Shown here in pieces: positions 46,081-57,132 of a stretch of DNA of 64,000 nt. Position numbers and translations under genes: made by a program. Source of the DNA: Irpex lacteus. Taxonomy: Eukaryota; Basidiomycota; Agaricomycetes; Polyporales; Irpicaceae. The notes beneath the pieces are model-generated. The model was given only the letters and a program-made list of their open reading frames with translations, had not been told where the DNA came from and ran no database searches. The stretch lies in NCBI GenBank assembly GCA_001986395.2, contig MQVO02000026.1, positions 310,001 through 374,000 on the forward strand, written 5' to 3'. Numbering within the stretch: the stretch's first letter is position 1; each line of letters begins with the position of its first letter.

Positions 46081-47115
46081 GGGTACGTGCGAGGTATTCT
46101 CTCTCATTCTCTTATTATATTTTGTCACGGACGTTTGTGGGACTCTTATCATACGCCTCCCTGTCGCATATCATAGTTGTCATATGTGTGTTTTCTCTTC
46201 TCCTGTCGCATATTTTATATTTCGTTTCTTTTTCTTTGGTACAGGTTTTTATCGTTCCAGCGTACGACCACTGGCTTGGTGGGCATGGACACCGTTCTAT
46301 ACAAGCATTATATATATTATTCTTCTGTCGCTACATACATACATACCAGAGTCGTTTTAGATGTTGCATGTTGCATGTTGTTTGCTGCCCCTCTCATCTT
46401 ACCTTTCGTTCTTCGAGTCTCTACATGTCTTCTTCGTTCACGTTAAAAGTATCACACCGGAATTCGCTTGACCAGCAGGTGGTCGTCAGTTGTTTTTGTT
46501 ATTTGACTTTTACCGTTTGACGTGCGTAGCGTACTAGTCTTACCCGGCATCATGGGGTTGTAATACATGTTCTGAAATGAGAAATTCTGCGTCTCACAAA
46601 TCATGATCACCGGGCTGTTTTTGTGGCAGGGGAGTGGCTTTAACGTGGACCATTGAAATCGGTTTGGAATTTCGCAGGGGAGAGCAGATCCTGCTTCTAC
46701 CTCTCTCTTTTGGGAAGAGACCGGTCGAAGGCTCGAGGACATTTGATCACCGTGACCTTTGTCGAACGAAGTCTGCTCGTCATTAATATTAACTCTGTGA
46801 GCTTGACTAGACACGACAGGGTTAAGTATTGTTGGTATCAGTCTGCAGTATATTGAACAGCACAGATGTCAGCTAATTAAGTTACATACTGTACTACGAG
46901 ACTGTGCCACAAGACTTACCAGTAGCTTACAAACGATGACCAAAGAACGCGTTGAAGGGAACACGGTAAACACGATCACGTGCGCGTCCCTCCTCATTTG
47001 GGAGACGCCATCCGCGGCCTCTCTCTTTCACAACGACCGCCACTTCCACTTCCTCGTCCTCGTCCTTCACCAAACTCTTACCAATTTACTTACACCCTTC
47101 AAATTCAATGCGACG
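46081..47115. other. Intergenic region
   Basis: About 1 kb between two plus-strand genes. The 5' half is T-rich, as expected of a fungal 3' region, and has small TA and ATAC microsatellites near 46305-46345. The last 90 bp are a pyrimidine-rich leader before the BRCT gene. An in-frame ATG at 46936 would add 60 residues but lies within what looks like untranslated leader. Confidence 0.5.
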
Positions 47116-50100
47116 ATGACAAACGAGAACCTCTTCCCCGAAGTGTTCTACTACCTCTCCCAATCTCTCCCCCCCCAACGCCGCTCCCAGCTCTCGCGCG
47201 TCCTCGACATAAACGGCGCAGTCCCCGTCTCCCTCACAGACCCCCGTCTCACGCACTACATTTCCAATGTTCCTCCAACCTCAGACTCATTGGAGCCCCT
47301 CCCCCCGTCCTCCCAGCACATCCACCTCGTCACCCCCCTCTGGGTCGAACGCACCCTCATCCTCGCCACCCCGCAAGACCCCCTCTTCTACTCCCCTGAC
47401 CCCAGCATGCTCTTCTCCGGCGTAACCGCAACCTCCTGCGCCCTCTCCTCCTCCGACAACGACGTCCTCTCCGCCGGCATCACCTCCCTCGGCGGGCAAT
47501 GGCGCACCGCACTCACCAAAGACGTCACGCATGTCTTTGCCCTTAGTGGGGGCGGAGCGAAGTATGAGACTGCGATGCATTTTAGGGAGGGCACGGGGAT
47601 GAAAGTCGTGCTGCCGCATTGGTTTGATGATGTTGTTAGGCTTGGGGTGAGGGGGTTGGATACGGGGATGTATGAGTGGCCTGAGCCGGGGTTGTTTAGG
47701 GCGTTTGGGGTTGATGGTCTCAAGAACGACGACGGCAAGTCTAGGAAGACAAAACCTCTCTCGGAAGAGAAGAAAGCGCTGTACGATACCGCACTAGGGG
47801 ACCCAGCATCAGGCGACCTACCCCCCGTTTCCCCCAACTCTACTTCCACTGGACTATGGAAAGACAAAAAAATAGTCCTCGGCTCGTCCCTTGGGCTTAA
47901 TCCTAGCCAGCGTAAAGCCCACAAAGCCGACATCGAGCGCGAGGGCGGGCAAGTGCTCGAATTTGAGTCGGGGGATGAGGAGGAAGAGTTGGAAGTGATT
48001 GGAGAGGCGGATGTTTATGTTACGAGGTATCGGAGTGGGCGGGGGTTCGTCAAGGTACGCGCTGTCTCAATCATATTCATTCTGGTGTTGTGGAATGTGA
48101 TGTGCTGATGACGGTGCTTGGTTATGAAAGGCGTATAGAATGGGCAAGACGATAGGCACGCTCCCTTGGTTATGGTACGTACGCGCTACGGGGACGCTGA
48201 CGAGGCCCGTGGACCAGCTGTTGCATTATCCCATTCCGAAACGACCGATAGAGGGGTTTGGCCGTCATGTACGTCTTCCTCCCTCCCTTCTACCTCCTCC
48301 CTACCGTCTTCCTACCCCCTCCTCTTTTTCTTCCACTCCCCTCCCCTCCTCCTCTGCTATTCTTCTCGCACGACGCTAACACGACGATGATATCATGCTA
48401 ACCCAACGCTCTATGATAGATAATAACAGTAACGAACTACACAGGCAAAGACCGCGAGTACATCAAGAAGCTCATCACGACCATGGGGGCCGAGTTTACG
48501 GCGAGCATGAGCGGGAAGAATACGGTTGTCGTTGCTGCTTTGTGCGTCCTTACCTTGCTTCCTTCCCTACCCCTTCCAATACTAATCCACTAATCGTTAT
48601 TTACATGTAGCCAATCAGGAACAAAAACAACAAAAGCCACCTCCTGGCACATCCCCCTCGTGAACCACCTCTGGCTCGAAGACTGTTTCGTACACTGGAG
48701 GGACCTCGATCCCGCGTCTTCGGAGCGGTATGTGGTGTTCCCGCCGGCGGTGGATTTTGGGTGTGTGATTGCTGAGGAACGCGGACTGGGCTCCCTCAAT
48801 GGCGGACAAGGAGGGAAGAGCATTGGAGGGAAAGTAGGAGGGTATGAAGAGTGGGAGTTGGAGAGGATGGAACGCGAGGACGACGACCTCTCCCTCCTCG
48901 ACCAACAATACGAACTGGAGAAGCCACGGAGGGGGATATTGAAGAACGCGAGTATGAGTAGGAGCGCTGAGGAAGTCGCTTCGTCTTCCTTCCACGGCCA
49001 GGATCGAGGGATGGATTGGGAGAAGGAAGGAGGAATGGGAGGAGGGGAAGTGAGTTTGGGAGGGTACCAGGATATTGACGTTCAGTTGGATGGGGATGGG
49101 CGGTTGGGAATGGGGCTATCTCAATCCCGGTCACATATTGAGGAAGGAGAGGAAGATAATGGGATGGACGTTGATAGTAGCCGTGTGGAGGAAAGGGAGG
49201 AGCCGGTGACGCCTGTGAAGAGGGGACGGGGACGGCCGAGGAAGAATAGTGTGGCTAGTGTGGCTAGTGTTGGTAGTAGGAGTAGGGGTGGGACGCCTGC
49301 GAGGAGTGGGACGCCTGCGAGGAGGAGTGGGACGCCTGCTAGGAGGAGTTCTACTCCCGCTAGGAGGAGCTCAACACCCGCGCGGAAGGTACGTCCAGAA
49401 CTCCCCTCATCTCACTCAGCCGTTTAATTGCTAACTATCGCTGTACTCTAGGCCGGCCGTCCACCCTCCTCCAGCAAAGGGAAAGAGAGCGACGCCAACC
49501 AGAACGAGAACGACGAATCAGACGGAGACGGAGAAAGGCAGGTGTTGTCTGCGTCTGCGCCTGTGTCGGCGTCGGCGTCGAAGAAGGGAAGCGTGATTAG
49601 GACGTATCGGGCGAGGTCACGGAGTCAGAGTCGGACGCGCGGGGGAAGGGGAAGTCTCCTGCTCCTGTACCTATTTCTGGTGTGAAGGGGAGAAAGGGGA
49701 AGGCGATGGCGATCCAGTCTAGTGACGAAGAAGACGAGGAGGACGAGGAGGAAGATAAGGAGGTGGAGAGGAAGGAGAAGAAAACACCCGCAAAGACACC
49801 TGCGAAGACGTACGCTCGACGCAAAGCGCCAACTGTACCCACCGACACCGAAGGCGAAGCCAGCGAGGCCGAGCGGGGACGGAAACGGGGCAGAGGGAGA
49901 CCGCGGAAGGTTAAGGCTCCTACTCCTACTGCTACTGACGACGAACAGGACGAAGATGTGGAGGAGGAGAAAGGGAACGAACATGAGACCGTGGAGAAGG
50001 GGAAGGGGAAAGAGAAGCAGCGAAGGGAGGGAAGGGAGGTGTCGGTTGTGTTGCCTACGCTGAAGCAGGTTAGGAGTGCGTCGCGGTCTAGGTCGAGGGT

Positions 50101-51757
50101 GAGGGTTAGGGCGAGGGTTGGTGGTGGTGGTGGTGATGAGGAGATGGATGTTGGTGATGACGAGGACCAGGGGGAGAAGGAGGTGGAGAAGGAGGAGAAG
50201 GAGAAGGTCGAGCCCGCGAGCGCACCGAAGAAGCGTGGACGACCGAGGAAGAAGCCGCTTGCCACTGAGGAGCCTGCGCCTGCTGTCGTTCGGCCTGCTG
50301 TGTCTGCATCTGAGCCTGAACCAGAGGTAGAGGAGAAGCCGAAGTCGAAGGCGAAGGCGAAAGTTGAAGTGATGGCGCCTCCGCCCCCTCATGCGACGAT
50401 CAAAGCCAAGAAGGAGAAAGAGAAGGAGAAGGCTTCAGAGAAGGAGACGAAGAAGCCGGGACCGCGCAAGTCTATACCCGCCGCTACCGTCACTCCAGAA
50501 CCACAGCTGCAAGCGCAAGCTGGACCGTCGAACGAGCACGAGCACGACGAGACACCACCGACAGCACGAGCGTCCAGCAAACGAAGCGCGGCTACGAAAG
50601 CGACTCGGAGGCTGCATGAAGAGGTCATGCCTGATCTCGTGAACTTCCAGAGGGAGCTGAAGAGTGGGAGTGTCAAGGCTGCTGTTGATGTTACGCCGCA
50701 GCGGGGGTCTGTGGAAGGGGATTTGAATGTGAAGAAGGGAAAGAAGAGGACGTCAGGCGAGGGTGAGGAAGAGGAGAGAGAGGAGCAGGAGAGGAAGAGG
50801 TTGAAGGGGGATGGGGGTGTTGTTAAGAAGGGTAGGAAGTCGGAGGGGTCGCCCGCTAAGGCCAGGTACGTGCTTTGCATTTACTTAATTGCCTGACTAA
50901 CTCTGCCCGTCTCTAGCTCGGACCCCACCACCTCAGCCTCCACCCCAATAGTAATGACAACCCAAGTAACCCTCTCCGACGACCTTACCAAAGCCTTCAC
51001 CAAGCTCGGCGGCCGATTCACAACCAAACCCGCCGAGTGCACGCACCTCGTCGCGCGCAGTATCGTTAGGACTGAGAAGTTTTTGTGTGCGATGGCCGTG
51101 GCGGAGTATGTGGTTGGGGTGGGGTGGGTGGAGGGGTGTGTTGAGAGGGGGAGGATTTTGCGTACGTCTCTCTCTCCTTCTCTCTCTCCTATTACTACAA
51201 GTTTATAAGTAACTAATGCTGATAATGTTTTGGATGGACAGCGGCAGACCCATACACCCTAAAAGACCCCACTTCCGAAGCGAAATTCAACTTCAAACTC
51301 ACCGACGCCCTCCGCCGCCGTCGCTCCAAGGCGAATCAGGGCAAGGGAAAACTCTTCGACGGGGTGACGTTCTATGTCACGCCGAAAGTACCGGTCGACC
51401 CGAAGCTGATGAGGAATGTGATCGTTAGTGGGGGTGGGGTGGTGCGTTGACTTTTCTTCTCTTCCATCTCTCTCATCTCACCTGCAAACCGGCATACAGT
51501 TCTCAACCCAAACACCAACCCTCCGCATCCTCAAACCCTCCACCTCCTCCACCTCCACCTCTTCCTCTTCCACTTCCTCCCCGAAGCGAGTCGTAGTCTC
51601 CTCCCCAGCAGACATAGCCATCTGGCGTCCGCTCGCCGAAGCTGGCGTGCCGATCTACAGCCAGGAGGTGGTGCTGACTGGGATGCTGCGGCAGGAGGTT
51701 GATTGGGTTGGGGAGGGGGGGAGGGTTGGGGAGAGTTTGGGGATGGGTGGGAGTTGA
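47116..51757 (+). CDS. Six-BRCT DNA-damage protein, Rtt107/Brc1-like, with AT-hooks
   Basis: Nine exons (47116-48054, 48131-48268, 48420-48541, 48611-49388, 49452-49541, 49601-50865, 50917-51161, 51242-51441, 51500-51757) give 1344 aa. Four BRCT units lie in the first 430 residues (marks include HLVTPLWVERTL, KVVLPHWFDDVV, TVTNYTGKDREYIKKLI and IPLVNHLWLEDCF), then a long charged linker, then two C-terminal BRCT units (KAFTKLGGRF, VVGVGWVEGCVE and KLFDGVTFYVTP). Four plus two BRCT domains is the Rtt107/Brc1 plan; those proteins bind gamma-H2A and SMC5-6 at damaged forks. The linker has three G-R-P-R-K AT-hooks and S-G-T-P-A-R-R repeats (49290-49388). The 59-nt intron 49542-49600 is inferred from frame continuity and has a weak branch site. 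The start is chosen after the pyrimidine-rich leader. Confidence 0.82.
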
Positions 51758-52024
51758 GGGAGATTTGAAGTGAGAGTTAATGTGTTGATGAGCCAAGAAG
51801 GGATTTAATGGAGCAGCAATACTCGAGGCGGTACCCGAGGTTTTGTTTAGTAACAATGGCACGCAACGACTCGAATAGAGTTACAAGAGCAGTTGTAGTA
51901 TATCTGGATTTCTGTTATTTCACTTCAATTTCTAATTCGCTCGTTCGTTCGCTCGAGGTCACGGTGTGGCTTGCCCACGTCTACCTGAGGATGCTCTGGC
52001 CGAACCAATGACTGCCCGTGACAA

Positions 52025-52046
52025 GTCGAGTCGAGTCGAGTCGAGT
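52025..52046. repeat. GTCGA pentanucleotide microsatellite
   Basis: Four full copies of GTCGA plus two further bases in tandem. Confidence 0.85.
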
Positions 52047-52167
52047 GGTGATTGAGATACATAGCACTGCACACGATACGGTACCGGTTGTACTTGAGTT
52101 GGATTCATGTAGGTACGTATTGAACCACACCACTTTCATCGAACTTTCATCGGACTAAACGTCAACT

Positions 52168-52187
52168 CGGATGTCCGCGGACATCCG
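52168..52187. promoter_or_regulatory. Perfect 20-bp palindrome with CGG/CCG half-sites
   Basis: CGGATGTCCG is followed directly by its reverse complement, about 200 bp before the aminopeptidase ATG. Paired CGG and CCG triplets are the usual contact sites of fungal Zn2Cys6 regulators, so this may be an operator. That is inference from sequence alone. Confidence 0.4.
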
Positions 52188-52386
52188 ACATCCGACCCAC
52201 TTCACTTCCATTTCTCTCCTTAGCGCTGAATTTTGCTATCACTTGTCACTTGCTCGTCACCAGCACTGAGAGCACTAACCCTCTCTGTTAGGTACTTACC
52301 GGACGACATCGACGCGCGCGCACTGCACTTGCACGCTAATCTGTACGCTCTTCAGTCCAGTGCAGTCAACTGCGAGTGCTCTCGTC

Positions 52387-54551
52387 ATGCCTCCCACTTC
52401 GCCCGCCCGACTACGGCTACGAAGGGTACGCCTTGGGCTCTCTGTGACGAGCACCAACGCCAGCGCCAGCAGTCGAATACGCACAGCGGGACCGAGGTTG
52501 GCAAGCACTTCCGCGACTTCAAGTTCATCTGGGACGGAGGGTGAAGTAGAGGCGAAGACACTAGAGGAGCATGAAGACGACGTGAAACTATACGTCCTAC
52601 CTCTCGACCCTACCTCCTCCTCCACTACCTCTTCTCCTGCCTCTTCTCCCACACAGTCAAACCCGAACCCCTTGCAAAACGCACGAACCCTCCTCGCCAC
52701 ACTCCCCCTAGGACTCACACAAAAGACTCAGAAGGGCGAGAAAGCTGCGAAGGTCGGGAGTGTGAGGGTTCTCTACGGCAGCTTAGTTGCGAGTAGCGGA
52801 GGAAGTGGAGGAAGTGGAGGAGGAGGGAGTGGGGGGAGTGGGAGTAGAGGGAGTGGGAGTGGGAGTGTGACGGCGATATCGTCGTTGGGGCCTGGGTGGT
52901 CTAAACCTCCATCCACACCAGCGAATGAGAACGCGAGTAAGGAGGAGGAGAAGGGGAATAGAAAGACAGAAGAGCAAGAGAACACGAAGAGAGAGCTAGT
53001 ACGCACAGCCGTAGGCAGCGCCGTACAAGCTCTCAAAGCCCTCGGGTCGAACGTCCGCGGGAAACGCGTGAGAGTCGACTTGTCCCACCTCCGTGCAGGC
53101 TCAGGAGGGGACGGGTGGTATGCGAAAGAGGCGGCTGTAGGCGCACACTTGGCGGGGTATAAGTTTAGTTTGAAGACTACTGAGTCCTCGAAGGCGAAGG
53201 AGGGGTTTACGTTTGAGGTTGCTGGGAATGAGTTGGAGGGAAAGGAGGGAAAGGAGGAGGGAGAGGTGGAGAAGGGGTGGAGGGAAGGAGAGGTGTACGC
53301 GGAGGCGCAGAACCTCGCTCGGACGTTGATGGAATTGCCGGGGAACATGCTTACGCCTATGTTGTTTGCTGAGAGGGTGCAGAGGGTGTTTGGGGGTGTG
53401 CAGGGTGTGGAGGTTGTTGTTCGGGATGCTGGTGAGTGGTTTTGCTGTTATTGATTATGGAGATTTACTAATGGAGATTTATGCATTTGTTGGGTGGGTA
53501 GAGTGGGCGGAGGAGCAGGGCATGAGGAGTTTCTTGTCTGTGACGAGGGGCAGCGCGCAGCCTCCCAAGTTCATCGAGATGTGCGTTCTCTTTCACTCAT
53601 CTTTATTTTTATGTGGGTTTGCTGACTGTGAATAGACACTACCGCGGTGCAGAGGACAAGGAAGCGGCTCCGCTTGTGTTCGTGGGCAAGGGCGTCACCT
53701 TCGACTCTGGCGGGATCAGCTTAAAGCCTGGTGCGGGTATGAAGCTGATGCGAGGCGACATGGGCGGCGCCGCGACAGTCGTCTCCGCCCTACTCGCCAT
53801 CGCCAAACTCAATCTCCCGTGCGCATCACATCCCTCTCCCATCCAATTAATTTGACGTTAATTAAACTGAACTCTATATGCAGAATCAACGTGAGCGTGG
53901 TGACGCCGCTGACAGAGAACATGCCAGGGCCCGCAGCGACCAAACCCGGTGACATCATCCACGCCATGAACGGGCTCTCCATCGAAGTCGACAACACAGA
54001 CGCAGAAGGCAGACTCGTACTCGCCGACGCGCTCTACTACGCCACGTCCCGCTTCCACCCACACACAATCATCGACGTCGCCACTCTCACAGGCGCAATG
54101 GACATTGCCCTCGGCTCCGTATACTCCGGCGTCTTCACGAACTCTGATACACTGTGGGAGGAACTGGATAGAGCAGGAAGGAGGGAGGGCGACTGGGTGT
54201 GGAGGATGCCGTTGAGCGAGGGGTATAGCTGGCAGATTGGGGGCTCGAATGCGGATTTGTGTAATGTTGGGGGGAGGTCGGCGGGTGCTTGTACGGCTGC
54301 GCTGTTTTTGAAGGCGTTTGTGCCTGGGTTGGAGGGTGAGGAGCCGAAAGAGGGAGAAGAGGAAGGGAAGGTTAGATGGGCGCATGTGGATATGGCGGGG
54401 ACTATGGAGGCTACTAGGAAGGGGGCGTACCAGGAGGCGGGTATGACGGGGAGACCGACTAGGTGAGTGCCGGAGGTCTTTTTATTATCGGTGTTGCTGA
54501 CCTTTGAACAGGGCTTTAATTGCACTTGCACAGGCATATGCGCAGTCATAG
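52387..54551 (+). CDS. M17 leucyl aminopeptidase
   Basis: Five exons (52387-53431, 53502-53580, 53636-53818, 53884-54462, 54512-54551) give 641 aa. The C-terminal catalytic domain has every expected residue: Lys393 and Asp398 in [11 protein letters not shown], Asp416 in MRGDMGGAA, and Asp475, Glu477 and Arg479 in NTDAEGRL, plus [12 protein letters not shown] and [22 protein letters not shown]. These bind two metal ions and cleave N-terminal residues from peptides. The N-terminal domain has a Gly-Ser run of about 25 residues near 138-162 and an acidic Lys/Glu stretch, so the protein is longer than the usual 500 or so residues. The Arg/Ser-rich first 40 residues could be a mitochondrial targeting peptide (inference). 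The last exon codes only 13 residues ([12 protein letters not shown]). Confidence 0.92.
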
Positions 54552-57132
54552 GGTATATTCAACAATAATTCTTGGCTAATGCACGCTTTGTCTTTACACC
54601 TGTCAACCTCTCATTCTTAGCACTGACGTATCTCTAACTTGTACCGTACATGGTGAGCACTCCCAACATCACTTACCAGTGATGTCCGTAACCTCTCGCC
54701 TCGAGAGAAGTGACCTCTAACGGTAAGTTCGTCCTCTCCTTTTCGGCAAAACCTCTACGCTTCGCTTACCACTTCACGCAGTTTTCCACCACTTGGATGT
54801 AAGAGCATCAGAGACCTCGCCCCACTCCAACCAGGAGTCAAAGTGGAAGCGGCAAGCTGGTTTTTTCTGGATGGAAGGCTTACGGCTATGCGACACTCCT
54901 CACGATACCAATGCCAATGTCAAGCGAGGAATGCCTCGATTGTGTCGAACCGCGTCGTGTTGCTTCCGTATTCAAGCTAGCAGTCAAACGGCTCGTGCTT
55001 CAATTTCTTGTCCTTGTATTGCCCTCGTGACCATGATCATAATCAACAGGTTCAACGATGGTCGCTCGTTCTCGCGCTGGCTTAGTTGTTCCCCACGTAA
55101 TTCTAGCTTGGTGTTTTCTAGCCCCTTGCACTGACCGTTTCCACGATGAACGTTCACGCTGGATTCTGGCACCGGTGAGTGGCTCAGTCGCTCCCCACGT
55201 ACTAGATCGGCCTTGTGCTCCTAATCTCTCTCACTGTCTCACTGGCGAACGAGGTTAACATCAGGATAACGCGATTCCTTACTGTGCAAGATCTTTTACG
55301 CACCAGCAACAAATGGTGCCTGTGCGATAACATAATCGTCTCGTTGCTTTAGCATCGCCCACTAGCCCTTACCACTACCAATAGCGAGTGGGCTCAATCC
55401 CGCCGCCATTAGAACAGATACCCAAATCGTCGGATCGGTCACTCGTTGTTGGTTCCTTTCGCTGGTTCCGTCATCCCCACATACTAGATCGGCCTTTTGC
55501 TCCTAATTTCTCGCACTCGCTTATAGACAAGCAACGTTGGACTGTGGTATAGCGGGCCCTTACCGTACAGGGTTTGTCGTTCATCGTTTAATCGTAGGTA
55601 AAATGGTGCCAGTGCGATGACTGTCTCGCTGCTTTACGAAATGGTTTATCGCCACTAAAACTTAGTACTTTCCACTGCTCTATCCTCAGTCGCGACTGGG
55701 TTCATGTCAAGTTCGTCGCCGGTAGAATTCTGACAGATCCAACGACTCAAACCGTCGAGCGTCGAGGCGAGTCATGCGGGCATTTTACACGGTGCGTTCT
55801 CTTGGTTTCTCGTTCCAACTTAATCATGACGAGGAAGTTGAGCTTCGGGCTTGTTATTTGGAGTACTTGGCGTGGTACTGGCTCTCATGTGGTTCCGCGG
55901 CATACTTGCTACTAAACGACAGTGACATCGTGGTCCCTCACAGTACAAGGTGCAAACGTTCAACCGTCATAAGTGCTGCCAACTCACCTGAGGACCTCCA
56001 CTACAAAACGTTCGGTGTGCATTTAAGTTTCTCCGTCGTCGCTGGTACCATGCTATAGGCCAATAGCCTCAATGCGTATGTTCAGCAGGTTAGTGTCTTG
56101 CTGATATGTCTTAACCTGAACCACTTAGATTGACATCGAGTATAGACAGGTTTGTCACGTCGACTTCCACATTCGATGGCCATACGAGCTGGCGAATAGT
56201 CTGTTCAAGTCTCGCCGTCAGTTCTATTGGAGGTGCACGTACATCGCTCACGATCATAAAGTCAAGTGGTCAAGGTCGTCGCGTCATGATCATAAACATG
56301 AATGAGCAGGTTCGTAGATGTAGTAATATATAGCTCACATCACTCGCGATTACATTAGCTGTTCGAGATCTATTGTGAGTAGTTGTTGGCCTTAACTTGA
56401 TATGCATTCGTTCGACTTCAGGCAAGGTCAGAATACTTAAACACTGACCTGTACCTCGACGATTACGTATTACGAAGCTGTCGGACCATGCCAGCGTCGA
56501 GAGTTCAAGTACCCAGTTGCCGAGGCGAGGGAGTTGAGCGGAGAGGTTGTTGTCGCCATAGACGTGGTTGTAGTTATGTTCAGGTAATCTCAAGTTCGGG
56601 CCAAGTAATGTTGAAATTGTTGGCCGTGGCGTCCGATGACAGTTGCAGTCGACAAGTAGACAAATGAAGAGCTAGCATGGTTCTCGACGTTCACCGCTTC
56701 CTTTCATCTCCCACAGAGACGATCGCAACAGTATTCTCAGAAAACGATCATGAATCTCATTGGTGTAACAATACATGCGAGCACGTCAACTGTATAAACA
56801 TACGAGTCATAAAGAACATGAAGGAAATGTCTGCGATGCGTGAGAGTACGTGAGGCACATGAATACTTACAACTACGTGAGTGAGCATGAGAAAAGGCCC
56901 TGAGACCTGAAGGAGAATCGAGATACGTTGAAGTAATTGAGAGCAATGAACAGCGAGATGATGTGTTATAGATAACAGAGCGGTGCACGGAAATGCAGAT
57001 ATTGAAAGTGAGAGACGGAGAGAAAGACTGACGGAATGATTGAGGTGAGAACAAAAATGAACGATGCAAAGGACGGAACGAGAATGAAAATGATGTAAAC
57101 AATGAATGAAAAGACAAGAAGAACGAACGAGT
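54552..57132. other. Gene-poor intergenic region
   Basis: About 2.6 kb between convergent genes (aminopeptidase plus strand, giant disordered protein minus strand). Short frames have no recognisable content. The middle holds a diverged tandem duplication of about 285 bp. Confidence 0.55.
55182..55770. repeat. Diverged tandem duplication, unit about 285 bp
   Basis: Anchors recur at steady spacing: TACTAGATCGGCCTT at 55200 and 55482, and AAATGGTGCC at 55311 and 55601. Between them are matching blocks TGTCTCG(T/C)TGCTTTA or close, CGACTGGGTTCA or GAGTGGGCTCA, and CGCC(A/G)..TAGAA. A partial third copy of the CCCCACGTA block lies near 55090. No terminal inverted repeats were seen. Confidence 0.5.

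Larger units (their letters stand above)
51758..52386. other. Intergenic region upstream of the aminopeptidase
   Basis: Holds a pentanucleotide repeat (52025-52046) and a perfect 20-bp palindrome (52168-52187), described separately. No gene was seen. Confidence 0.5.

Noticed and set aside
46936..47115. Upstream in-frame ATG for the BRCT gene
   Set aside because: The added 60 residues are unlike a BRCT N-terminus and the DNA is a typical pyrimidine-rich leader.
49625..50392. Long minus-strand frames opposite the BRCT linker
   Set aside because: Mirror images of Lys/Glu-rich coding sequence; composition explains them.
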